Origin: JAIEPT01 sp038217425
Lineage (GTDB): Bacteria > Planctomycetota > Planctomycetia > Gemmatales > Gemmataceae
Reading direction: 5' to 3'
Assembly (NCBI GenBank): GCA_038217425.1
Contig: JBBQPM010000120.1
Span: forward strand, 1 to 20,445
Length of the DNA stretch: 20,445 bases
The notes beneath the pieces were generated by a model, which was not told the origin of the DNA, searched no databases, and saw nothing but the letters and a program-made list of their open reading frames with translations. Each line of letters starts with the position of its first letter. The stretch's first letter is position 1. Shown piece by piece: positions 7,406 through 13,099 of this stretch. Position numbers and translations under genes: made by a program.

Positions 7406-9214
7406 ATGCCTACCGATTCGTCGCTCATTCGGAACTTCTCGATCATCGCCCATATCGATCACGGCAAATCGACCCTGGCCGACCAGTTCCTGCTCGTGAC
7501 CAACGCGATCTCGAAGCGCGATTTCCAGGCCCAGCACCTCGACTCGATGGACCTCGAACGCGAGCGCGGCATCACCATCCGCATGCACCCCGTCACCATC
7601 TTTCACGAATACAAGGGAAAGACCTACGAGCTGAATTTGATCGATACGCCGGGGCACGTCGATTTTTCGTACGAAGTTTCTCGCAGCCTGGCCGCATGCG
7701 AAGGGGTCATTCTGCTCGTCGATGCGTTTCAGGGCGTTCAGGCGCAGACGGTCGCCAACGCTTTCCTGGCCATGGAATCGAATCTTGTGATCGTGCCGGT
7801 GCTGAACAAGATCGACCTGCCGATCGCCCGGCCCGACGCCATCATTAGCGAAATGGAAACCGTGCTCGGCATCGTCCCCGAGGAAGTTCTCCGGGCGAGC
7901 GGCAAAGCGGGCATCGGCATCGAAGAGGTGCTCGAGGGGATCATCCAGCGCATCCCGGCGCCGAAAGGCCGCGCCGACGAGCAGACGCAGTGCCTCGTTT
8001 ACAACAGCCATTTCGACACCTTCAAGGGCGTCGTCGTCTACGTTCGCGTGATGTCGGGCCGACTGCACACGGGCCAACGAATCAAGTTCATGCGCACCGG
8101 CACCGAGCACGTCATCATGGAGATGGGCCAGTTTCGCCCCAAGATGACGCCGATCACCGAACTCGTGGCTGGGCAGGTCGGCTACTTCATGGCCCAGCTC
8201 AAAAAGATCGACGACGTCCACATCGGCGACACCGTTACCGACGCCCTGAATCCCGCGACCGAGGCCCTTTCCGGCTATAAAGAACCCAAGGCGATGGTCT
8301 TTTCCGGTCTCTATCCGATCAAGAACAACGACTTCGAAAACCTTCGCGAAGCCCTCTCCCGCCTCAAGCTCAACGACTCCAGCTTCAGCTTCCTCCCCGA
8401 ATCGAGCGAGGGCCTGGGCTTCGGCTTTCGCTGCGGCTTCCTCGGCATGCTCCACCGCGAGATCATCCAGCAGCGGCTCGAACGCGAAAGCGACCTCGAA
8501 CTCGTGCAGACGGCGCCCAACGTCACGTACGAGATTCTCACGCGCCGGGGCGAGATCCTGGTCATCGACAACCCGCAGAAGGTCCCCGATTCGGGCCAGA
8601 TCGAAGAGTTCCGCGAACCGATCTGCAAGATCAGCTTCATCCTGCCGTCGGAAAACATCGGCGCCATCATGAAGCTCTGCTCCGAACGCCGGGCGACGTA
8701 CCTCCGCACCGAATACCTCAGCCCGACGCGGGCCATCCTCGTCTACGAGATCCCCCTGGCGGAAGTCATCTACGATTTATACGACCGACTCAAGTCGATC
8801 ACGCACGGCTACGGCACCATGGATTACGAGATCACCGGCTTCCGCAAGGCGGAGTTGGTCCGGCTCGACATCCTCGTGCACGGCAAGCGCGTCGACGCGC
8901 TGTCGTCGATCGTGCACAAGGATTTCGCGGAGTATCGGGGCCGAAAGTTGGCGAAGAAGCTGCGGACCGAAATCGACAAGCACTTGTTCGAGATCGCGAT
9001 CCAGGCGGCGGTGGGAACGCGAATCATCGCGCGCGAGACGATCTCGGCGATGAAGAAGGACGTAACCGCGAAGTGCTACGGCGGCGACATCACGCGCAAA
9101 CGGAAGCTCTGGGCCAAGCAGGCCGAGGGCAAGAAACGCATGAAGCAGATCGGCAGCGTCGAGATCCCGCAAGAGGCGTTCCTCGCGGTACTCGACACGT
9201 CGGATGAAAAATAG
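7406..9214 (+). CDS. lepA: Elongation factor 4 (back-translocating GTPase LepA)
   Basis: A 602-residue translation GTPase of full family length. The G1 motif is AHIDHGKST (15-23), switch I has ERGITI (53-58), G3 is DTPGH (80-84) and G4 is NKID (134-137). Domain II follows. The LepA-specific C-terminal part includes GFGFRCGFLGMLHREI and the terminal tail with DVTAKCYGGDITRKRKLW. EF4 binds ribosomes stalled in the post-translocation state and promotes back-translocation or initiation fidelity, acting in the cytoplasm near the membrane. The start ATG at 7406 has no strong SD. The N-terminus aligns with the family from SLIRNFSIIAHIDHG onward, so little extension is possible. It converges with the peptide transporter gene, with 15 bp between the stops. 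Confidence 0.97.
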   Translation: MPTDSSLIRNFSIIAHIDHGKSTLADQFLLVTNAISKRDFQAQHLDSMDLERERGITIRMHPVTIFHEYKGKTYELNLIDTPGHVDFSYEVSRSLAACEGVILLVDAFQGVQAQTVANAFLAMESNLVIVPVLNKIDLPIARPDAIISEMETVLGIVPEEVLRASGKAGIGIEEVLEGIIQRIPAPKGRADEQTQCLVYNSHFDTFKGVVVYVRVMSGRLHTGQRIKFMRTGTEHVIMEMGQFRPKMTPITELVAGQVGYFMAQLKKIDDVHIGDTVTDALNPATEALSGYKEPKAMVFSGLYPIKNNDFENLREALSRLKLNDSSFSFLPESSEGLGFGFRCGFLGMLHREIIQQRLERESDLELVQTAPNVTYEILTRRGEILVIDNPQKVPDSGQIEEFREPICKISFILPSENIGAIMKLCSERRATYLRTEYLSPTRAILVYEIPLAEVIYDLYDRLKSITHGYGTMDYEITGFRKAELVRLDILVHGKRVDALSSIVHKDFAEYRGRKLAKKLRTEIDKHLFEIAIQAAVGTRIIARETISAMKKDVTAKCYGGDITRKRKLWAKQAEGKKRMKQIGSVEIPQEAFLAVLDTSDEK

Positions 9215-9229
9215 GCCGACTTGCCGGCG

Positions 9230-10993
9230 CTATGCGGGCGGCGCGGAACCTTCCGCCAGTCGTGCGGCAGCTGCGGCTTCCGCGGCGATCCGCGCCTGCT
9301 CCGCGGCGAGGATGTTGAATCGCAGGGCCACGAACACGAAGGCGCCGATCACCAGTACCATCAGCCCGGTCAGGAACGCGAAGTAAACCCCCGGGTTCCA
9401 GCCCTCATAGAATCGGCCCACCTGGGCGTTAATCAGCAGATTCGCAATACCCACCGTGAGCAGCCAAAGAGCCGTGACGAACGACTTCATGGAGTTCGGC
9501 GAAACCACGAATGCCAGTTCCAACCCGGTGACGGAGATCAATACTTCCGCCAGCGTCAAGGCGACGAACGCCAGGACTTCCCACCAGATCGACACCTTGT
9601 CCTTGGCGTCGACGACTTTTTTCGTGCTCACCTTGGCTTCGCCCTCATAGGTCACCGTCATCGAGTTCGGGCCGGAAACAGTGACTCGGTTCTCCGAGTC
9701 GATCGCGACCTCGGGCTGAACCGAATGGTCCGCCCAAGTGAGGACGACCTTGTCTTTCTCGTTCGCACCCCAGACGACGGTCGCCTTGCCCGGTTCCTTA
9801 GTCACTTCGGGCGTCTTGTTCTGAATGACCCACAGCAGCGAGACAGTCTGCACGTTCTGCATCGGCGGGGCGACTTTCAGCTGGTCGTCCTTCTTGAAGA
9901 TTTCGCGCGTCTCTTCCGAAACCTTGTCGGGCGTGGTCAGAATGTACGGAGCGTCTTTGTCGTTGCCTTTGAGCGCGGGCCGAACTTCGTATTTGGGGAC
10001 CAAGTAACCCGCCAGCGACATGATTCCCATGGTGACCGCGGTGAGGATGAAACCGATCATGATCTTGTCCGTGGCGCGGGGGATGACGCCTCGGGCGGCG
10101 AGTTGATTCCAAAAGACCGTGAGCAGCGGTACGAAGAGGACGATCAGGAACGGATTGATGGCGCCGACCGCGTCGGGGGCAATGCGCCAGCCGAACAGCG
10201 AGAGATCGGTGAAATCGCGTGCGAAGAAGATCCAGGTAGTATGCGATTGGTCGAAGATCGCCCAGAAGAAGGTGATCGTCAGAAAGACGCCGGCGATGCG
10301 GCGCAGGGTCAGCTTTTTCTCGGCCCATTCTTGGGGAGTGGCGACGTGCTTGGAAATGGTCTCGACGGCGTAAAACGGCTTGCCGATCGCAAAAAGTAAA
10401 AACGACACGCCCATCAGCACCGCGGGAAACATGAAAGCCCAGTGGTAGTCGAACCAATCTCGAAGTTTCGGCAACATGGCGTAGGAGACGAACGCCCCAA
10501 TGTTGATTGCCATGTAAAACATGCCGAAGGCCATCGTCCGCAACTGGTCGTCGCCGGGGCGTTTCTGGTCGTAGGTCATGCCCATCAGCGTGGAGATGTT
10601 GGGCTTAATGGCGCCGCTACCCATGGCGAGTAAGCCCAGGGCAATGATCGTGTAAGTGATCTCAGGTACCGCGAGAACGACATGGCCGAGGATGTAAGGA
10701 ATCGAAAATATGATAATGAGGCGGTACTTTCCCAGGTAGTTGTCGGCGAGGAAGCCGCCCAGCAGCGGCAGAAAATAGCATGCGGCCTTGAAGTACGAAA
10801 CCCAATTGTTAGCCGCTCCGTCTCCAAGGTCCATTTTTTCCGAGAGGTACCGGGCAAGGATCGCCATCATGCCGTAGTACGAGCAGCGCTCGGCGAGTTC
10901 GCCCCAGAAGATGAACCAGAATCCCGTCGGATGGCTGCGGATCATTTCCCACAGGCTGCGGGTCGGTTGGACGGTTGCGTTGCCGGCTGCCAT
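9230..10993 (-). CDS. Proton-dependent oligopeptide transporter (POT/PTR2 family) with an inserted soluble domain
   Basis: A 587-residue polytopic membrane protein. The POT signature GELAERCSYYG lies at 31-41 (E32xxE35R36 couples proton and peptide movement). FNISTLM-like PNISTLMGMTYD (131-142), FFWAIFDQSHTTW (242-254) and the late helix with ISVTGLELAF (487-496) are also family features. Residues ~335-467 form a hydrophilic, beta-rich insertion between the helices corresponding to TM9 and TM10; most bacterial POTs lack it. The C-terminus is an Ala/Glu-rich tail. ATG 10993 is preferred over ATG 10999: GGAG occupies 11003-11000, directly against the upstream ATG but 6 nt from the downstream one. 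The likely role is uptake of di/tripeptides, possibly derived from extracellular hydrolysis; the specificity is not visible. Confidence 0.9.
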   Translation of the reverse strand: MAAGNATVQPTRSLWEMIRSHPTGFWFIFWGELAERCSYYGMMAILARYLSEKMDLGDGAANNWVSYFKAACYFLPLLGGFLADNYLGKYRLIIIFSIPYILGHVVLAVPEITYTIIALGLLAMGSGAIKPNISTLMGMTYDQKRPGDDQLRTMAFGMFYMAINIGAFVSYAMLPKLRDWFDYHWAFMFPAVLMGVSFLLFAIGKPFYAVETISKHVATPQEWAEKKLTLRRIAGVFLTITFFWAIFDQSHTTWIFFARDFTDLSLFGWRIAPDAVGAINPFLIVLFVPLLTVFWNQLAARGVIPRATDKIMIGFILTAVTMGIMSLAGYLVPKYEVRPALKGNDKDAPYILTTPDKVSEETREIFKKDDQLKVAPPMQNVQTVSLLWVIQNKTPEVTKEPGKATVVWGANEKDKVVLTWADHSVQPEVAIDSENRVTVSGPNSMTVTYEGEAKVSTKKVVDAKDKVSIWWEVLAFVALTLAEVLISVTGLELAFVVSPNSMKSFVTALWLLTVGIANLLINAQVGRFYEGWNPGVYFAFLTGLMVLVIGAFVFVALRFNILAAEQARIAAEAAAAARLAEGSAPPA

Positions 10994-11096
10994 GGCCATC
11001 TCCGGAGGAAAAGAAGAAACCGCGATGGAGCGAATGTATCAGCTTCGGCCTGAAAAGGAAACGAAGGAGCCCGCGAAAAATTCTGTGCGCGACGCC

Positions 11097-11125
11097 TTGC
11101 TATTTGCGGCACCCGTGTTTATGAT
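11097..11125 (+). promoter_or_regulatory. Candidate sigma70-type promoter for the aroF leader
   Basis: A -35 box TTGCTA (11097-11102, 4 of 6) and a -10 box TATGAT (11120-11125, 5 of 6) are separated by exactly 17 bp. This predicts a start near 11132 and a leader of about 500 nt before aroF. It is the best promoter match seen in the gap; identification is by consensus only. Confidence 0.5.
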
Positions 11126-11132
11126 GCGAGTA

Positions 11133-11179
11133 GAGATCGCACGAACGTGGTGCGATGGGCTAAAGCCTGCCGAGGCTTG
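11133..11179 (+). other. Two hairpins at the start of the predicted aroF leader RNA
   Basis: ATCGCAC pairs with GTGCGAT, followed by AAGCCT pairing with AGGCTT around a GCCG tetraloop. Both stems are perfect. They lie just after the predicted transcription start and could form part of a structured 5' leader. No known riboswitch class was recognised. Confidence 0.4.
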
Positions 11180-11228
11180 GAGTTTGCCGGGCTCACGCAG
11201 GATGTCCACAAGCAAAGGAGGTGATACG

Positions 11229-11261
11229 GTGATATATGGTAAACAGGTGCGGCTCACCTAG
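11229..11261 (+). CDS. Ten-codon mini-ORF with a perfect 12-base Shine-Dalgarno
   Basis: AAAGGAGGTGAT at 11214-11225 matches the full anti-Shine-Dalgarno end of 16S rRNA (12 of 12). It is followed by GTG at 11229 and the codons for V-I-Y-G-K-Q-V-R-L-T, then TAG at 11259. A second possible start, ATG at 11236 in another frame, gives 21 codons. Such a strong ribosome site before so short an ORF suggests a translated leader or a ribosome docking point. The region after the stop folds into GGCTGC/GCAGCC and a long GGAG-CGCGTCG hairpin. The mini-ORF is in the same frame as the Phe-Trp-Tyr leader ORF further down. No family was recognised. Confidence 0.35.
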   Translation: MIYGKQVRLT

Positions 11262-11345
11262 GCCGCCGACGGGCTGCCGTCGGTGCAGCCGCAAATCGTA
11301 GGGAGTCGCGTCGTCTATCCGACGCGGCTCCCCTTAAGTTCGAAA

Positions 11346-11367
11346 GCCCAGGAATGTCTATCCCTGG
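11346..11367. repeat. CCCAGG...CCTGGG palindrome, copy 1
   Basis: CCCAGG and CCTGGG flank a short spacer. With its flanks, the element is the reverse complement (imperfect) of a second copy at 11577-11598. Together the two copies bracket the leader peptide and terminator. Confidence 0.6.
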
Positions 11368-11387
11368 GGGATTTGTCTGAGAATAGT

Positions 11388-11459
11388 ATGCGTTTCCTCC
11401 CCAAGACCTTTGACGCTGCCGCTTCGCATTCCGCGGGCGCGTTTTGGTATCGACTATAG
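11388..11459 (+). CDS. Putative aromatic leader peptide (attenuator ORF) for aroF
   Basis: A 23-codon ORF starting at ATG 11388. Its last codons are TTT TGG TAT CGA CTA TAG, that is Phe-Trp-Tyr-Arg-Leu-stop; Phe also occurs at residues 3 and 8. Three different aromatic codons in a row just before the stop, 40 bases ahead of an intrinsic terminator and upstream of DAHP synthase, is the pattern of ribosome-mediated attenuation. A ribosome stalled at 11442-11450 for lack of charged tRNA-Phe, -Trp or -Tyr would leave 11465-11471 free to form the antiterminator. A ribosome reaching the stop would cover that segment. The SD is weak (TGAG about 8 nt upstream). The role is inferred from layout, not from homology. 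Confidence 0.65.
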   Translation: MRFLPKTFDAAASHSAGAFWYRL

Positions 11460-11464
11460 CCCTA

Positions 11465-11515
11465 GTGGTTCGCGGGGACGCTGTCTGCTGTTTTGTAGCA
11501 AGCCCTGGGAACCAC
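11465..11515 (+). promoter_or_regulatory. aroF: Predicted antiterminator pairing of the aroF attenuator
   Basis: GTGGTTC (11465-11471) is the exact complement of GAACCAC (11509-11515). The second segment includes the terminator loop and the last base of its 5' stem arm plus the first base of its 3' arm, so the two structures exclude each other. A flanking CCC (11460-11462) can add pairs with the GGG at 11518-11520 across a small internal loop. Confidence 0.55.
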
Positions 11516-11528
11516 CCGGGGCTTTTTT
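11500..11528 (+). terminator. Intrinsic terminator between leader ORF and aroF
   Basis: GCCCTGGG (11502-11509) pairs with CCCGGGGC (11515-11522), giving eight pairs with one T-G wobble, around the loop AACCA. The stem is extended by A-T pairs and followed directly by six Ts (11523-11528). It lies 102 bp before the aroF start on the same strand, too far from the transporter gene (opposite strand) to serve it. It is best explained as an attenuator. Confidence 0.8.
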
Positions 11529-11576
11529 CGTTTCCACGCTCGGCCAACACCCAAAAATCCCTTTTCATGGCGCGTC

Positions 11577-11598
11577 CCCAGGGATAGCCATCCCTGGG
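11577..11598. repeat. CCCAGGGAT...ATCCCTGGG palindrome, copy 2
   Basis: A perfect 9-bp stem (CCCAGGGAT / ATCCCTGGG) with an AGCC loop, just upstream of the aroF ribosome site. It is an inverted copy of the element at 11346-11367, with matching flanks (GAAAGCCC versus GGGCTTTC). It resembles a dispersed intergenic palindrome. Confidence 0.7.
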
Positions 11599-11630
11599 CT
11601 TTCTGAAAAACATCCTCGGAGACCCGAAAC

Positions 11631-12644
11631 ATGATTGTCGTGATGAAGCCGAAATCCACGCAACAGCAGATTGACCACATGGTCCGGCAAATCGAAGACC
11701 TCGGCCTCAAGAGTAACGTCATCGTCGGCACCGAGCTGACCGTGATCGCGGCGCTGGGCGAAAAACGCGACGGCGCCAAGGAGGCGCTCGAGACCGGCGA
11801 CGGCGTCGATAAAGTCATGCCGATCCTCGCCCCCTACAAGATGGCCAGCCGTGAAGTCAAAAAAGAATCGAGCTGCATCGAGATTCTCAAACTCAAAGTC
11901 GGCGCCGGCAAGATCGGCGTCATCGCCGGGCCTTGTTCCGTCGAAAGCAAAGACCAAATCCTGCAGGTCGCACACAAGATCCGCGAGACCGGCGCCATGG
12001 GGCTGCGCGGCGGAGCGTTCAAGCCACGCACGAGTCCCTACAGCTTTCAGGGGATGAAAGAAAAAGGCCTCGAACTCCTCGCCCTGGCCCGCGAAGAGAC
12101 CGGCCTCGCCATCGTCACCGAAATCATGGCCTCCGAACACGTCGCGCTCGTCTGCAAATATGCCGACGTCCTCCAGGTCGGCGCCCGCAACATGCAAAAT
12201 TATCCCCTCCTCGAAGCCGTCGGCGAATCGGGCAAACCGGTCCTGCTCAAGCGCGGCCCCTCCGCCACCATGGACGAGTTCCTTCTCGCGGCCGAATACA
12301 TCCTCAAGACCGGCAACCAGAACGTCATGCTCTGCGAGCGCGGCATTCGCACGTTTGAAGAACACACGCGCTTCACGTTGCCGCTCGCGTCGGTGCCGTA
12401 CTTGCAGATGAAGACGCATTTGCCGATCGTGGTCGATCCGAGCCACGGCACGGGCAAGGCGGCACTGGTGGCGCCGATGGCGCTCGCCGCGATCGCGGCC
12501 GGCGCGGACGGATTGATCGTCGAGGTGCATCCCGATCCGGAGAAGGCGGTGAGCGACGGCTATCAATCGCTGACGCCGGCCGCGTTCGCGAAGATGATGA
12601 TCGATTGCGGCAAGGTGGCGCGGGCGCTGGGCCGGGAATGGTAA
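11631..12644 (+). CDS. aroF: 3-deoxy-7-phosphoheptulonate (DAHP) synthase, type I-beta
   Basis: A 337-residue enzyme condensing phosphoenolpyruvate and erythrose-4-phosphate, the first step of the shikimate pathway. Residues 1-~70 form the ferredoxin-like N-terminal regulatory domain (MIVVMKPKSTQQQIDHMVRQ, LTVIAALGE) known from Thermotoga-type enzymes, where it mediates Tyr/Phe inhibition. The catalytic barrel carries GPCSVES (100-106), KPRTSPYSFQG (131-141), QVGARNMQN, LLKRGPSAT and DPSHGTGK (269-276), all the family hallmarks. GGAG lies 9 nt before the ATG. The length matches the T. maritima enzyme. The upstream leader ORF and terminator suggest control at the level of transcription as well as by allostery. 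Confidence 0.95.
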   Translation: MIVVMKPKSTQQQIDHMVRQIEDLGLKSNVIVGTELTVIAALGEKRDGAKEALETGDGVDKVMPILAPYKMASREVKKESSCIEILKLKVGAGKIGVIAGPCSVESKDQILQVAHKIRETGAMGLRGGAFKPRTSPYSFQGMKEKGLELLALAREETGLAIVTEIMASEHVALVCKYADVLQVGARNMQNYPLLEAVGESGKPVLLKRGPSATMDEFLLAAEYILKTGNQNVMLCERGIRTFEEHTRFTLPLASVPYLQMKTHLPIVVDPSHGTGKAALVAPMALAAIAAGADGLIVEVHPDPEKAVSDGYQSLTPAAFAKMMIDCGKVARALGREW

Positions 12645-12671
12645 ATTGTGCGGGTTGGAGGTAAGAAAGAT

Positions 12672-12786
12672 TAACCACAGAGGGCACAGAGAAATGCAAG
12701 GAGAAGGGAGAGTGATAAAAGATCGACCTTCAATTCCTTTCTCCTCTCCTTGCATTTCCTCTGTGCTCTCTGTGTCTCTGTGGTTA
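12672..12786. repeat. Inverted-repeat intergenic element (copy 2 of the CACAGAG type)
   Basis: The outer arms TAACCACAGAG (12672-12682) and CTCTGTGGTTA (12776-12786) are exact complements. An inner perfect 13-bp stem (12692-12704 with 12745-12757, core AAATGCAAGGAGA) follows. The ends match the element at 7200-7345, while the centre differs. It begins 28 bp after the aroF stop and could serve as a transcript-end hairpin. Confidence 0.8.
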
Positions 12787-12857
12787 GAAATTCGAATCGG
12801 TTGTGCCGATCGTACCACATGAACTTTTCGCCTCATCGCCCTCGACGACAGGTTGCC

Positions 12858-12888
12858 TTGACATTTCTCCCCGCGTCAAACCGATATT
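12858..12888 (+). promoter_or_regulatory. Candidate promoter for the riboswitch-controlled receptor gene
   Basis: A perfect -35 TTGACA (12858-12863) precedes a -10-like GATATT (12883-12888, 4 of 6) with a rather long 19-bp spacer. The predicted start (~12895) falls just upstream of the cobalamin aptamer, as expected. A TTGAC/GTCAA dyad overlaps the spacer (12858-12862, 12875-12879). Confidence 0.45.
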
Positions 12889-12910
12889 CCCTTCGACGTC
12901 AAGTTTTTCG

Positions 12911-13056
12911 TTCTCGGATTTCAGGGAAGCGGAGTGCGAACCTCCCACCGCCCAGCGACTGTATAGGGGACTGCCGACACTCGATGCCACTGGTTCGATC
13001 GAACTGGGAAGGCGTGCCGGCGGGAAGATCCTGAGTCAGGATATCTGGTCCGCGAG
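12911..13056 (+). promoter_or_regulatory. Cobalamin riboswitch
   Basis: The aptamer's conserved blocks appear in order. They are GGGAAGCGGAGTGCGAACCTCC (12924-12945), CGACTGTA (12956-12963), GCCACTGG (12986-12993), GGGAAGGC (13006-13013) and GAGTCAGGATATCTG (13033-13047), the closing B12-box-type segment. A CTCGGA (12914-12919) / TCCGCGAG (13049-13056) pairing can close P1, imperfectly. In known cases, B12 binding lowers expression of the gene downstream, here a TonB-dependent receptor. Confidence 0.9.
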
Positions 13057-13066
13057 CATTCTTAGG

Positions 13067-13099
13067 CCCTTGCCTCTGGGGAGGCACAGGAGAAGGCAC
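13067..13099 (+). promoter_or_regulatory. Expression-platform hairpin at the receptor ribosome binding site
   Basis: TGCCTC (13071-13076) pairs perfectly with GAGGCA (13081-13086) just before the SD AGGAG (13088-13092). TGCCT can alternatively pair with AGGCA at 13094-13098, which would put the SD inside the loop. No T-tract follows, so control of translation initiation fits better than termination. Confidence 0.5.

Noticed and set aside
11565..12836. 423-codon minus-strand frame opposite aroF
   Set aside because: It is a shadow of aroF; its N-terminal part is translated from the CACAGAG repeat.
12803..13099. 99-codon N-terminal extension of the TonB receptor
   Set aside because: It lies across the cobalamin riboswitch and would hide the signal peptide. 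AGGAG precedes the internal ATG at 13100.
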